A DNA stretch of 64,000 nt from an uncultured Saprospiraceae bacterium (GTDB taxonomy: Bacteria > Bacteroidota > Bacteroidia > Chitinophagales > Saprospiraceae): positions 50,649 through 114,648 of the forward strand of contig CALJPQ010000005.1 in NCBI GenBank assembly GCA_937980645.1, given 5' to 3'. The translations under genes and the position numbers were made by a program. The notes under the pieces were generated by a model. It worked only from the letters and a program-made list of their open reading frames with translations. It was not told the origin of the DNA and did not search any database. Positions 26,981-36,840 of this stretch are shown piece by piece (position 1 is the first letter of the stretch; every line of letters begins with the position of its first letter).

Positions 26981-27907
26981 CTAAACGCGCTCAGCAGCAA
27001 GCAAATAGAGCACGGCCATGCGGATGGCCACGCCGTTTTCTACCTGTTGGAGGATGATGCTGTGGCGGCTGTCGGCCACGTCGGAGGTGAGCTCGACGCC
27101 GCGATTGATAGGGCCTGGGTGCATGATGACGATGTCGTGCTCCAGGGCGTCGAGCATGGTGCGCGTGATGCCGAAGTACTGGTGATATTCGCGCAGGCTG
27201 GGGAAGTAGCGGATGTCCTGGCGTTCCAGCTGAATGCGCAGCACGTTGGCTACGTCGCACCACTGGAGCGTTTCGCGCACATTGTGCGACACTTCTACGC
27301 CCAGCGCAGCGTAGTATTTGGGTATCAGGGTCGGCGGGCCGCAAACGCGCACGCGGGCGCCGAGTTTGTGAAGACACAGCACATTGCTCAGCGCCACGCG
27401 GCTATGCAAAATGTCGCCAATGATAGCCACTTTTTTGCCGGCCACGTCGCCCAGGCGCTCACGGATGGAATAAGCATCGAGCAGCGCCTGCGTAGGATGC
27501 TCGTGAGTGCCGTCGCCAGCGTTGATGATGTTGGCCGGAATGTGGCGGCTCAGAAAGGCACAGGCTCCCGGCGCCGGATGACGCATGACGACCATGTCCA
27601 CCTTCATCGCCAAGATGTTGTTCACGGTGTCTAAGAGCGTTTCGCCTTTGTTGACGCTCGACGATGAAGCCGTGAAGTTGACAATATCCGCACTCAGGCG
27701 GCGCTCGGCCAGCTCGAACGACACCCGTGTGCGTGTGCTGCTCTCGAAGAACAGATTGGCTACCGTGATGTCGCGCAAGGAAGGCACCTTTTTGATGGGT
27801 CTGTTGATGACTTCTTTAAAGTTATCGGCCGTCTCGAAGATGAGCTGGATGTCGTCTTCCGTCAGGTCTTTGATGCCGAGGAGGTGGCGCGTGCTCAGGG
27901 CTTTCAT
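26981..27907 (-). CDS. pyrB: Aspartate carbamoyltransferase catalytic subunit
   Basis: A 308-residue enzyme joining carbamoyl phosphate and L-aspartate to N-carbamoyl-aspartate, the committed step of pyrimidine synthesis. Carbamoyl-phosphate loop: FFESSTRTRVSFELAE. Other conserved motifs: MRHPAPGA, GDGTHEHPTQALLDAYSI and, near the end, HPGPINRGVEL. The length equals that of trimeric catalytic subunits. No pyrI regulatory subunit is in the window. It starts nine bases behind pyrR and is the last gene of the gyrA-pyrR-pyrB run, so PyrR probably controls or at least accompanies it. Confidence 0.96.
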   Translation of the reverse strand: MKALSTRHLLGIKDLTEDDIQLIFETADNFKEVINRPIKKVPSLRDITVANLFFESSTRTRVSFELAERRLSADIVNFTASSSSVNKGETLLDTVNNILAMKVDMVVMRHPAPGACAFLSRHIPANIINAGDGTHEHPTQALLDAYSIRERLGDVAGKKVAIIGDILHSRVALSNVLCLHKLGARVRVCGPPTLIPKYYAALGVEVSHNVRETLQWCDVANVLRIQLERQDIRYFPSLREYHQYFGITRTMLDALEHDIVIMHPGPINRGVELTSDVADSRHSIILQQVENGVAIRMAVLYLLAAERV

Positions 27908-27916
27908 GCCGTAAGG

Positions 27917-28468
27917 CTATCGTTTTTCAAAAAAAAGAATTTCGTCGCGGCCGTGCATTTCCTGCCAGTGCACTTTGACGTAGGCTTCGTCTAAGGCGTC
28001 CACGGCAAGGCCCACGTAATCGGCCTGAATGGGCAGGTGGCGATTGAAGCGCCGGTCCACCAGGGCCATCAATTCCACCCGTTCGGGGCGCCCATAGTGC
28101 TGCAGGGCTGCCAGAGCAGCCTGAATGGTGCGACCGGTGTAGAGCACGTCGTCCACCAGTAATACTTTCTGGTTGGAAATGAGGAAGTTCATCTCATTCG
28201 GATAGGGCGTCAGCGGCGTGTCGCGCAGGCGGAAGTCATCGCGGTAGAAGGTGATGTCTAAGCGTCCGTAGGGGATATCGGAGCGCCCGGTGAGTGCGGT
28301 GAGGCGCTGGTGGATGCGGTCGGCCAGCGGCACGCCACGCGGCTGAATGCCCACCACACAGGCATTGGCAAAGCCTTCCCAGTCCTCCAGCACCTGATGG
28401 CACAGGCGCTCTATGGTCAGGCGAAAGCGTTCGCCGCTGAGCAGGAGTTTGCCGTCTGAGGGGGTCAT
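27917..28468 (-). CDS. pyrR: Bifunctional pyrimidine operon regulator / uracil phosphoribosyltransferase
   Basis: A 183-residue type I phosphoribosyltransferase. The PRPP loop is [35 protein letters not shown] and [10 protein letters not shown] are typical of PyrR. PyrR proteins bind pyr mRNA in a UMP-dependent way in Firmicutes and often retain uracil phosphoribosyltransferase activity; RNA binding here is not shown. The gene starts inside the end of gyrA (ATGA overlap at 28465-28468), so translation is coupled to gyrase, and pyrB follows nine bases later. No recognisable anti-terminator hairpin is visible in front of pyrB, as there is no room for one. Confidence 0.93.
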   Translation of the reverse strand: MTPSDGKLLLSGERFRLTIERLCHQVLEDWEGFANACVVGIQPRGVPLADRIHQRLTALTGRSDIPYGRLDITFYRDDFRLRDTPLTPYPNEMNFLISNQKVLLVDDVLYTGRTIQAALAALQHYGRPERVELMALVDRRFNRHLPIQADYVGLAVDALDEAYVKVHWQEMHGRDEILFFEKR

Positions 28469-30936
28469 GATGCCTGTCCGTTTTCGTCTTCTTCCGGTCG
28501 GACAACGGCCACGTCGGCGATCTGATCGCCCTCGTCTAAGCGAATGACCTTAACCCCCTGGGTAGAGCGACCCAAGATAGGGATGTCTTTCACGTGCGTG
28601 CGGATGGTTACACCGGCAGCCGTTGTGATCATCAGGTCGTCCTCCTCCGTAACGGCCTTAATGGCAACGAGCGCGCCGGTGCGCTCAGTTACCTGCAGCG
28701 TTTTCACGCCCTTGCTGCCACGACCGTAGAGGGGGTATTCGTCCATAGGTGAGCGCTTGGCCAGCCCTTTTTCCGAAACCACCAGGATGGTAACATTGGG
28801 GTCGTTGGGCGTAACGCTGACCATGCCCACGACGTGGTCGTTTTCTTCGTCGTCCACTTGGATGCCGCGGATGCCCACCACGGCGCGGCCCATGGGGCGC
28901 ACGTCCTGCTCGCGGAAGCGGGCAGCCCGTCCGCTGCGCACAGCCATCCAGATTTCATTGCTGCCGTTGGTCAGCTTGGCCTCGATGAGGCTATCGCCCT
29001 CGTTGATTTCAACGGCAATGATGCCGTCATGACGCGGGCGCGAGTAAGCCTCCAGCAGCGTTTTCTTCACGATGCCGCGTTTGGTGCAAAAGAAGATGTA
29101 GTGGCTGTTGATGAATTCCTCATCGTCCAGTTTCTTTTCCAAAATGATGTAGGCGCGTACTTTGTCCTCTTTGGGAATGTTGAGCAGGTTTTGAATAACG
29201 CGCCCGGCGGTGTTCTTGCCGCCTTCGGGGATTTCATATACTTTGAGCCAGTGGCATCGGCCACGTTCGGTGAAGAGCAGCAGGGTCTGGTGGTTGGTGG
29301 CCACAAAGAGGTGCTCTACAAAATCCTCCTCGCGTGTGCGCACGCCCTGCACGCCCCGGCCGCCGCGGTTTTGGGCGCGGTATTCGGTGATGGGCGTGCG
29401 TTTGATGTAACCGGCGTGGCTGATGGTGATCACTACCTGCTCGTCCTCGATGAGGTCTTCCATGTTGATGTCGGCCTCGTCTATTTCAATGGCCGTGCGG
29501 CGATCGTCGCCGTAGCGCTCCACAATGTCGGTCAGCTCGCGCTCGATGATGCCGCGCTGCAAGCCCTCATCGGCCAGAATGGCCTTCAATTCGGCTATTT
29601 TGCGCTGCAGTTCTTCGTATTCTTCGCGCACTTTTTCGCGCTCCAAGCCGGTCAGCTGTTGCAAGCGCATGGCCAGAATGGCGCGCGCCTGGATGTCGGT
29701 CAGGCCAAAGCGCTCCATGAGGCCCAAACGCGCCTCCTCCACATCGCGCGAGCCGCGAATGAGGGCGATGACTTCGTCCAGATGATCCAGCGCAATGAGC
29801 AGCCCCTCCAGGATGTGCGCCCGCTCTTCGGCCTTACGCAACTCGTAGCGCGTGCGCCGTACCACCACCTCCAGGCGGAACTTGATGAATTCATCCACCA
29901 ACTCCTTGAGGTTCAGCGTACGCGGACGCCCACCCACCAGTGCAATGTTCTGAATGCCGTAGCTAGTCTGCAGCGGTGTTAGCTTGAACAACTGGCTCAA
30001 AATCACATTGGCCGCTGCATCGCGCTTGATTTCTATGACAATGCGTACGCCCTCGCGGTTCGACTCGTCGCGCACGTCGGAAATACCCACTATTTTCTTT
30101 TCATTGACCAGGTCAGCTATCTTGCTGATAAGCATGGCCTTATTGATCATGTACGGAATTTCCGTGACGATAATGGACTCGCGGCCTCTGTCGTCGGTTT
30201 CAATTTCGGCTTTAGCCCGCACCACCACGCGCCCTCTACCGGTCAAATACGCTTCGCGTATGCCCGAAAGGCCGAAGATGATGCCGCCGGTAGGAAAGTC
30301 GGGCGCCTGGATGATCTGGATGAGTTCCTCGATGCTGATGTTGGGGTTGCGCACGGCGGCAATGACGGCAGCACAGGCGTCGCGCAAGTTGTGCGGCATC
30401 ATGTTAGTGGCCATACCTACGGCAATGCCGCTGGCGCCGTTGACCAGCAGGTTCGGAAAACGCGCAGGCAATACCGTGGGCTCTTCCAGCGAGTCGTCGA
30501 AGTTGAGCTGGAAGTCCACGGTTTCCTTGTCAATGTCGTCGAGCAGTTCGTCGGCGATGCGTCGAAGACGTGCCTCCGTGTAACGCATGGCTGCCGGGCT
30601 GTCGCCGTCCATCGAACCGAAGTTGCCCTGGCCATCCACCAAGGGGTAGCGCATGCTCCATTCCTGGGCCAGGCGCACCATAGTGTCATAGACGGAGCTG
30701 TCGCCGTGCGGGTGGTATTTACCCAGCACTTCACCGACGATACGAGCCGACTTTTTGTAGGGCTTGTTGTAGGAAAGCCCCAGGTCCATCATGCCGTACA
30801 GCACGCGCCGATGTACGGGTTTGAGGCCATCGCGCACATCGGGCAGGGCGCGGCTGACAATGACCGACATGGAGTAGTCAATGTACGCGGTTTTGAGTTC
30901 GTCTTCGATGTTGATGGGAACAATCCTGGTGTCCAT
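28465..30936 (-). CDS. gyrA: DNA gyrase subunit A
   Basis: An 823-residue subunit that breaks and rejoins DNA. The active-site Tyr lies in [10 protein letters not shown]; the quinolone-determining loop reads [19 protein letters not shown], with Ser and Asp at the positions equal to E. coli Ser83 and Asp87, so it looks quinolone-sensitive. The C-terminal beta-pinwheel contains a GyrA box, QNRGGRG, which separates gyrase from ParC. The end is acidic ([11 protein letters not shown]). The start at 30936 ([20 protein letters not shown]) fits the family. The stop overlaps the pyrR start. A minus-strand TACCTTCG at 31022-31029 is a possible -7 box. Confidence 0.97.
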   Translation of the reverse strand: MDTRIVPINIEDELKTAYIDYSMSVIVSRALPDVRDGLKPVHRRVLYGMMDLGLSYNKPYKKSARIVGEVLGKYHPHGDSSVYDTMVRLAQEWSMRYPLVDGQGNFGSMDGDSPAAMRYTEARLRRIADELLDDIDKETVDFQLNFDDSLEEPTVLPARFPNLLVNGASGIAVGMATNMMPHNLRDACAAVIAAVRNPNISIEELIQIIQAPDFPTGGIIFGLSGIREAYLTGRGRVVVRAKAEIETDDRGRESIIVTEIPYMINKAMLISKIADLVNEKKIVGISDVRDESNREGVRIVIEIKRDAAANVILSQLFKLTPLQTSYGIQNIALVGGRPRTLNLKELVDEFIKFRLEVVVRRTRYELRKAEERAHILEGLLIALDHLDEVIALIRGSRDVEEARLGLMERFGLTDIQARAILAMRLQQLTGLEREKVREEYEELQRKIAELKAILADEGLQRGIIERELTDIVERYGDDRRTAIEIDEADINMEDLIEDEQVVITISHAGYIKRTPITEYRAQNRGGRGVQGVRTREEDFVEHLFVATNHQTLLLFTERGRCHWLKVYEIPEGGKNTAGRVIQNLLNIPKEDKVRAYIILEKKLDDEEFINSHYIFFCTKRGIVKKTLLEAYSRPRHDGIIAVEINEGDSLIEAKLTNGSNEIWMAVRSGRAARFREQDVRPMGRAVVGIRGIQVDDEENDHVVGMVSVTPNDPNVTILVVSEKGLAKRSPMDEYPLYGRGSKGVKTLQVTERTGALVAIKAVTEEDDLMITTAAGVTIRTHVKDIPILGRSTQGVKVIRLDEGDQIADVAVVRPEEDENGQAS

Positions 30937-31021
30937 GCGTGCGGAGTAACGTTTCGGTGGGCCGGGCAGCCCAGTTTATTTGTTTTTGAATAAAAAATCG
31001 GCTTGCTCAATCGGCGCGCGA

Positions 31022-31029
31022 AGGTACGG
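31022..31029 (-). promoter_or_regulatory. Candidate -7 box for gyrA operon
   Basis: The minus strand reads TACCTTCG, seven of eight matches to TAnnTTTG, about 85 bases ahead of the gyrA start. Confidence 0.35.
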
Positions 31030-31115
31030 AGAATGGCGCTATTTTATCCCGTTAGCCTCTAATGCGCTATATGCCTGAAACCTCTTTGTGCCCGGGTGCT
31101 CTCGTAAGGCAGGCA

Positions 31116-31856
31116 TTACTCGGGCCGTGGCGGCACAGGCTTTGGCGGAGTGATGGGGTTTTCGCGCGCGTAGGGTCTGGGGGGCAGGGTCGGCGGCACG
31201 GTTGTTCCCGGCGCTACACCGTGGTATCGGCGTGGTGCGCATTCGCGGAAGTAGAGGCTGGTTACCATGTAGAAAATAGCGAACAGGAAGGATACGCTCA
31301 GCCAGCCGGGTATGGGTCTCAGCTTGGCCTTCGGAGCGGATGCAAAGGCGCCGGCAGGAAGGGCCCGGGCAAGGCTGGTGCGATGCTGCTCCTCTATCCA
31401 GGTGCGTTCCAGTTCGCTGATGACGGCTTCGAGGTCTTTAGTCAGAAACTCGTAGCCTACTAAGTCACTTTTCCAGTCGTCTATTTGTTTGGCTTTACCT
31501 AAGGCGGGCATGCGCTCCAGAGCGGCGCTGCCGTTGGCGCCGGGCAGCGGGATGCGGTACAGTTGCACTAAGTGCCGTCCCATTTTGGCTTGGTGCTTCA
31601 GGGCGCGCGGGATTTCCTCCTTTTGCACATGCTCAGCCTTGAGGCTGTTGGGCGAGGTAAGAAAAAGATATAGGTGTGCCTGTTCCAGCTCGTTGATCAT
31701 GTCATCCCAATAATAAGGTTGTAGTCCGGTTGGCTGGGCTAGCGGGATGTGCCACACGTGCAGGTGGTATTTCTGCTCCAGCGGTCGCAGCCAGCGGAGC
31801 AGTGTGAGCAGGTAGTCCTTGTCGGCTGGGTCGTAAGAAAGATAGACGCGGAGCAT
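31116..31856 (-). CDS. TIR-like domain protein with C-terminal membrane anchor
   Basis: A 246-residue protein. Residues 1-145 follow the bacterial TIR pattern: RVYLSYDPADKDYLLTLLRW (strand A and helix A), LHVWHIPLAQP (strand B), WDDMINELEQAHLYLFLTSP (helix B, strand C) and EEIPRALKHQ (helix with the Glu region used by NADase TIRs). A single transmembrane helix, GWLSVSFLFAIFYMVTSLYF, is at about 184-203, followed by a 43-residue Pro-rich tail. TIR proteins cleave NAD or act as scaffolds; which applies is unknown. The start at 31856 is chosen because strand A begins right after it; the frame is open to 31931. It stands alone, 180 bases from gyrA. Confidence 0.7.
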   Translation of the reverse strand: MLRVYLSYDPADKDYLLTLLRWLRPLEQKYHLHVWHIPLAQPTGLQPYYWDDMINELEQAHLYLFLTSPNSLKAEHVQKEEIPRALKHQAKMGRHLVQLYRIPLPGANGSAALERMPALGKAKQIDDWKSDLVGYEFLTKDLEAVISELERTWIEEQHRTSLARALPAGAFASAPKAKLRPIPGWLSVSFLFAIFYMVTSLYFRECAPRRYHGVAPGTTVPPTLPPRPYARENPITPPKPVPPRPE

Positions 31857-32088
31857 GGGCGTCGCTTTTATGGCCGAAAGGTACGCTTTTGGCGGCGTTG
31901 AGGCGCCCCTTGGGGCGCTGCCGACAGGCAAATCTCACTCATGTTATTTTATTTCGCAAAACATATAAAGCATTGCAACCGGGCAAAAAGATCTGAGGGC
32001 ATTTGGAATAGAAATGTCGCTCTCCCACCCTACTCAAGTCAGGAGGCGGGTATAGTGAGCCAGGGATTTTGGTGTGCTGGCTTGCTCG

Positions 32089-35000
32089 TCAACGCAACAG
32101 GATGATATCTCCTTTGAATGTCTGCTGTTCCCCGTTGGCAAAGCGCACAACGACGTAGTAGGCATAGACGTCGCTGGGGGCAGGCTGTCCGTTGACGCGG
32201 CCGTCCCAGGCGCGCTGGCTGGGTGATAAGGCAAACACCTGCTCGCCCCAGCGGCTGAACACACGCAAATCGAGCACCTCAATGCTGCCATCGCCAAAGG
32301 CAACGGGGCCGCCGAAGGTATCGTTATTGCCGTCGCCGTCGGGCGTGAAGGCGTTGGGGAACACGATGCAGCGGCGCACCAGCACCGTCAGGGTGTTGGA
32401 AGTGTCGCGGCAACCTTCGGCACTTTCGGCGATGACGGAGTAAGATACCAGCACCGGCTCTATGTCGCCGGCGGGCGTGCGCACGAGCGAGTCGGCGGTA
32501 GCGCCCGCAATGGGCTGGCCGTTTTCGAACCACGTCAGCTGGGCATCAGCGGGTACTAAGCCAATGCGCAGCTTCAGGCGCGTGCCCTCGCAGATGACCG
32601 GCCCGAGCAACGAGTCGGCGCTGAGCGCTGTGAGTGTTACGCCGGGCAGTACCGTTACTGTCAGGCTGTCGGCGGCCAGGCAATTGGGGGCAAAGCTGTA
32701 CACGGCCGTGTAGGTCGTGGTGGCTGCTGGCGCTACAATGATAGACGGCCCTGTGCCTGGCCCGGGCAGCCACACAACCGTGCCCGTAACGCCGGGTGAA
32801 GTCGTAACGTTAGCGTTGAGCGTTACCGGGGTACCCGGGCAGATGGTTCGGTCGGGGCCTACGTTTACCGTAGCGCTGTTGACGGTTACAGTTACTTCGC
32901 CCTGTCGGCTACATTGCCCTGTTGCCGTAACGCGGTAGGTCGTCGTGAATGCGGGCGCTACCAACGGGCTGGCGGCGTTCGGGTTGGGCAAGCTATTGGC
33001 ATCGCCCGGGGGCACCACCGTCCAGGCGTACGTGTCAGCCGGATTGATCGGGATAGCATTGAGCAGTACCGTGTCGCCCCGGCAGAGGGTGCGCGGCGTC
33101 AGGTCGAGGGCAGGCAGCGGGAGCACCACCACGCCCACTGTCAGCGTGCTGGGGCAGTTAGCCCCCGGCGTTCTCACCGTGTACGCGGTGCTGACGGGGG
33201 GTGAAGCTATGGGGTTAAGGCAATTTTTGCACGACAACGAGCCGGTAGGGTCATCCCATTCGATGGCCTGAGAGGGTGGGCTGACGGTCAGCTGAATCTG
33301 CGCCGTCTGGCCTGGGCAAATGGCTTGCGGCGTTACGAGGGCGCTCAGCACCGGCGGCGAGTCCACGCGCACCAGTACTTCGGCCTGTGCCAGACAGGCG
33401 CCCGTGATGCTGCGCGTCTGCCGGCGGAAGGTGTGCGTCTGCGTGGCCACGATGACCATATTCCAGTTTTCTATCGGCGTCAGTTGGCCGCCAAACGGCT
33501 CCCAGCGGTGCTGAATGCCCGGAAAATCGGCCGGGTCGTAGGTTTTGGAGAGTAGATAAATGGTGTCGCCCGGGCAGTAAACCTCTTTGAACGGCTCTAA
33601 GCGGATGTCCAAATTGGGCAGCGAGTCCACGCGGAGGAGTACCGAGTCCGTTGCTAAGCAGCCATTAACGAAATAAGTGGCATAAACCGTAACCGTTTCG
33701 GTGGGTTTGGCCACGACAACGGCGCCCGTATCTGGCGATACCCAGAAGGTCGGTTGCCAGCGAATGACTGCCCCAGACGGCAACGCCTGCGCCTGCAATA
33801 CAGCCGACTCGCCCAAACACAAGGCAATCGTATCGGCGCCCAGAATATTCACAGATGAAGGTATGACCTGCACGGTTACCGAGTCGGTGCGTATGCAGGC
33901 GCCATTGGAGCTGGTAGCTGTCAGCACGTAGGTAGTTGTCTGCTTAGGGGTAGCGAAGGGCGCCGGGTAGGTAGGGTCATCCAGATCCTCCATGGGCGAC
34001 CATTGGTATTGCGTGGAGACAGGCGCTTGAGGAGCAGCCAGCTGGATAGGAACTCCCTCGCAGATGGTGGTATCGGCTCTCAGAGTTGGGAAAAAGAGGG
34101 TGTCCACCGTAAGCGTAACAGTGGTTGTGGCTGGTGGGCAGCCAGCTACTTGAACTGAAGCGGTGTAATTTGTCGTCGTCAATGGATACGCCAGTGTAGC
34201 AGCCTGATTGGGCGTACTCAGGCGCGACTTGGGTGCCCAGTTCACCGGCAGCCCGGGCGGTTCCGTCAGGGCAAACAGCGACACCGTATCGCGCAGGCAC
34301 AGCGATGTGTCGGACGCCAAAATGCTGACGCCGGCTGCCTCAATGCGCTTCAGGAGAACCTCCGCTGTATCCAGGCACACGCCCAGGGCGCCGACGACCC
34401 GAAGCCGGAGGTCTTGTGTCGGCATGGCCACGGGGTTGCTGATGTTGGGGTTATTGACGGCGGCAGGCGGCGTCCAGAAGTACGTTTCTGCTCCACTGGC
34501 TTGCAATTGCACCGTAGCCCCCGGGCAGAAGAAGAGCGTGTCGGCGCCGTTGTTGATTTGCACGCGAATACCATCGAGGAGTTCGAGTTCAAGGGTTTGA
34601 AATACGGTAGTGCCGCAGCCAAAATCGGCCGAAAGGGTTATGGTAATGGTTTCCGTGCCTTCCTGAATGCCGTCGGCCAGCGGTGTGATAGTGAACACGA
34701 ACACCGAGTCGCCCGGCTGGAACGTCAGCGTGGGCGGCAGGTTTGTGGTATAGTCCTCATCTTTAGTGGCCGTGCCGCCCAGCGCAATGGTGTAGGTGGC
34801 CGCCTTGCTTTTCGGTTTGCGCAGGCGCACCAACACCCGGCTTTCGCCTGTGGTGCAATCCTCCACCAGATAGTCTAAGTCGTTGGCCAGCTGTACGGCC
34901 AGTTCGGGCGCACCAGCGCGCACTTCAGAGATGAAGACGCCGGAGTCGAAAAGTGGGTCTTGCCGGTCGGCAATGGCCAATTTGAGGCGGTACGTATTGC

Positions 35001-36561
35001 AAGGGATAACATCCACGCGCGCCGTGAGGCTTTTTTTGAGGCCCACAAAGTCGCTGGTAAAGCCGTCGTACTGAAGCGTTTGCGAGATTTCGGTATTTCG
35101 GTAGTATTCCCAGTTGAAGATGTTGTTGACGCTGTTAATCTGCACCGGCGTGCTCAGGTTGGGCAGCACGGCGATATTGATCGCTCCGCCCAGGTTAGGG
35201 TCACCTGCAATGCCGGGGCCAGAGGCAAAGAAGGCGAAAATGTCGTTGTACGGCGAGTTGGCGTATTCGGGATATTCCTCCGAGCCAAATACGTACTCGA
35301 AGGCCAGCTCGTCGGAAGCCACAAAGACGTCAAGTTCGATGACACAGGCGTCTTCGGAGGGCAGACCATTGCCCTGGATGATGGACAGGTAGTCTAAGTC
35401 GGGGTCGCCCGGTGTCTGGTGCGGAAAGGTAGCGCCGCTGTCGTCATTAGGGCCGGGAATGAAGTCCACCAGCCCAGTGGTCAGCACCAGGCCCTGGCGC
35501 AGGCCCAGTTCGTTGTTGTCGGAGTCGAAGGCGAACGTTCCGTAGGCGCCGTAAGGGCATCGGCTGATGTCTGCTACTGTAACCACCGCGCCGGGCGCCA
35601 CAATAGCGTTCGCAATATCCTGGGGCGTTACATCTTTTTCAATGGTAATCGGCTCATAGGGGACACAGGGCTTGTCGCTACATTTCCATGTGCCTTTGAA
35701 GCCCTGATACTGCTCGACAGCGTCCGACTGGAACTGCACCGTCAGGCAGCCACTGCTGGCCTGCACGCGGAAGCAGACGCCACCGCCGCCGTCCATGCCT
35801 GTGCCTACATCGAGGCCGTTGATTTGCGCCAGAATAGGGCTGTTCGTGCCAGGGCCGTCATAAAACGTCAGCACATCAAAGCCGGGCGTGAAAGCATTAC
35901 CGGCATCTAGCTGGTAGTATTCCAGTGTGAATTCGATGCAGGCCGCTGGCGCGCTGGGGCAAATGACGAAAGCATGGTCTTCGCCTGGCCCGTAGTCGCC
36001 GTTTGGACCGCCCGTGTCGTAGAGGGTGCCCGAGCAAAGCGTGGAACCGCCCTGGTCAATGGTCAGGATAGGCGGTATTTCATTGACGCACAGATTGAAC
36101 AGCCCGGCATTGGCCACAGCGCCGGCTGAAGAGACCCGGATGTAATAAACCGCCCCCGGCGTCAGGCCCTGCACGTCGAGCAGGAGCGCCCCGGTGCCGG
36201 CTACACAGTCCAGTTCTGCCAGGCCATCCGGGCTACAATCGCCCCGATAGACGGCCAGCTGCGGGCTGATGATGGGGTCAGCGCCAGTAGGTGTCAGCTC
36301 GATGCGGAAATCGAGCGGCGCAGGTGGGCACACAAACGTAAACCACACATCATTGCCACCATCCGCCGTGCTAAAGCACGAAGGCTGATTGTTGCTGCCG
36401 ATGTCAGAAGGCGTAGCATTCAGGTTGGAATACTCTGCAGGCAAACACACGGGTGCTGTGCCCAACGCCAGCGGACTGGAACAATCGTCGTTCGACGGCG
36501 CTTGCGCCAGACCCACCACTACCCAACCGCACAGCAAGAAGAGTAAAATGAGATTTTTCAT
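32089..36561 (-). CDS. Giant surface protein: CUB-like, choice-of-anchor L, Calx-beta-like domains and gliding-motility C-terminus
   Basis: A secreted protein of 1490 residues. Signal peptide MKNLILLFLLCGWVVVGLAQ; then a jelly-roll-like segment (DVWFTFVCPP), a CUB-like domain (about 170-295, LTFYDGPGTNSPIL), a choice-of-anchor L domain (about 304-553, ELAFEYVFGSEEYPEYANSP), a Calx-beta-like domain (about 553-664, TYTIALGGTATKDEDYT), and some eight Ig/PKD-like repeats with WxP or WxxP motifs. The last ~95 residues begin CIVFPNAFTPDGDGNNDTF, the CHU_C domain for T9SS export. The start is set at 36561 by the signal peptide; an upstream in-frame ATG at 36666 lies beyond the -7 box at 36595. The likely role is calcium-dependent adhesion. 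It is transcribed alone. Confidence 0.88.
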   Translation of the reverse strand: MKNLILLFLLCGWVVVGLAQAPSNDDCSSPLALGTAPVCLPAEYSNLNATPSDIGSNNQPSCFSTADGGNDVWFTFVCPPAPLDFRIELTPTGADPIISPQLAVYRGDCSPDGLAELDCVAGTGALLLDVQGLTPGAVYYIRVSSAGAVANAGLFNLCVNEIPPILTIDQGGSTLCSGTLYDTGGPNGDYGPGEDHAFVICPSAPAACIEFTLEYYQLDAGNAFTPGFDVLTFYDGPGTNSPILAQINGLDVGTGMDGGGGVCFRVQASSGCLTVQFQSDAVEQYQGFKGTWKCSDKPCVPYEPITIEKDVTPQDIANAIVAPGAVVTVADISRCPYGAYGTFAFDSDNNELGLRQGLVLTTGLVDFIPGPNDDSGATFPHQTPGDPDLDYLSIIQGNGLPSEDACVIELDVFVASDELAFEYVFGSEEYPEYANSPYNDIFAFFASGPGIAGDPNLGGAINIAVLPNLSTPVQINSVNNIFNWEYYRNTEISQTLQYDGFTSDFVGLKKSLTARVDVIPCNTYRLKLAIADRQDPLFDSGVFISEVRAGAPELAVQLANDLDYLVEDCTTGESRVLVRLRKPKSKAATYTIALGGTATKDEDYTTNLPPTLTFQPGDSVFVFTITPLADGIQEGTETITITLSADFGCGTTVFQTLELELLDGIRVQINNGADTLFFCPGATVQLQASGAETYFWTPPAAVNNPNISNPVAMPTQDLRLRVVGALGVCLDTAEVLLKRIEAAGVSILASDTSLCLRDTVSLFALTEPPGLPVNWAPKSRLSTPNQAATLAYPLTTTNYTASVQVAGCPPATTTVTLTVDTLFFPTLRADTTICEGVPIQLAAPQAPVSTQYQWSPMEDLDDPTYPAPFATPKQTTTYVLTATSSNGACIRTDSVTVQVIPSSVNILGADTIALCLGESAVLQAQALPSGAVIRWQPTFWVSPDTGAVVVAKPTETVTVYATYFVNGCLATDSVLLRVDSLPNLDIRLEPFKEVYCPGDTIYLLSKTYDPADFPGIQHRWEPFGGQLTPIENWNMVIVATQTHTFRRQTRSITGACLAQAEVLVRVDSPPVLSALVTPQAICPGQTAQIQLTVSPPSQAIEWDDPTGSLSCKNCLNPIASPPVSTAYTVRTPGANCPSTLTVGVVVLPLPALDLTPRTLCRGDTVLLNAIPINPADTYAWTVVPPGDANSLPNPNAASPLVAPAFTTTYRVTATGQCSRQGEVTVTVNSATVNVGPDRTICPGTPVTLNANVTTSPGVTGTVVWLPGPGTGPSIIVAPAATTTYTAVYSFAPNCLAADSLTVTVLPGVTLTALSADSLLGPVICEGTRLKLRIGLVPADAQLTWFENGQPIAGATADSLVRTPAGDIEPVLVSYSVIAESAEGCRDTSNTLTVLVRRCIVFPNAFTPDGDGNNDTFGGPVAFGDGSIEVLDLRVFSRWGEQVFALSPSQRAWDGRVNGQPAPSDVYAYYVVVRFANGEQQTFKGDIILLR

Positions 36562-36594
36562 AAAAAAACGGACAAACGGTTTTTTCCTTAGCCC

Positions 36595-36602
36595 CAAAAG
36601 TA
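36595..36602 (-). promoter_or_regulatory. -7 box for the choice-of-anchor L protein gene
   Basis: TACTTTTG on the minus strand, a perfect TAnnTTTG match, 33 bases ahead of the ATG at 36561. It confirms the shorter start. Confidence 0.5.
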
Positions 36603-36797
36603 CGAATGCGGCGCGCCAGTGAGCATCTGCCCTCCCACTTTTTGACCCATAGACGACGCAAAGCAATGCCTCGTTGGCCCTTCAGAAATCCAATGCGGCA
36701 AGGATACGATAACGGGCAAGAACGCCGCTTGTGCAGAGAAAATCCATTTTTAAAGTGGTGAAGGTCTTTTTCCAAGCCATTTGAGGAGAAAACCCGG

Positions 36798-36805
36798 TAA
36801 CTTTA
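36798..36805 (+). promoter_or_regulatory. Candidate -7 box for the toxin-linked operon
   Basis: TAACTTTA matches TAnnTTTG in seven of eight positions and lies 35 bases ahead of the ATG at 36841. Confidence 0.35.
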
Positions 36806-36840
36806 TATGGGCATTTGCACCAGAGCCATCCATCCCACCC

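Noticed and set aside
28834..29982. A 382-codon frame opposite gyrA
   Set aside because: It mirrors gyrA; long antisense frames are common in GC-rich genes. It has no motif of its own.
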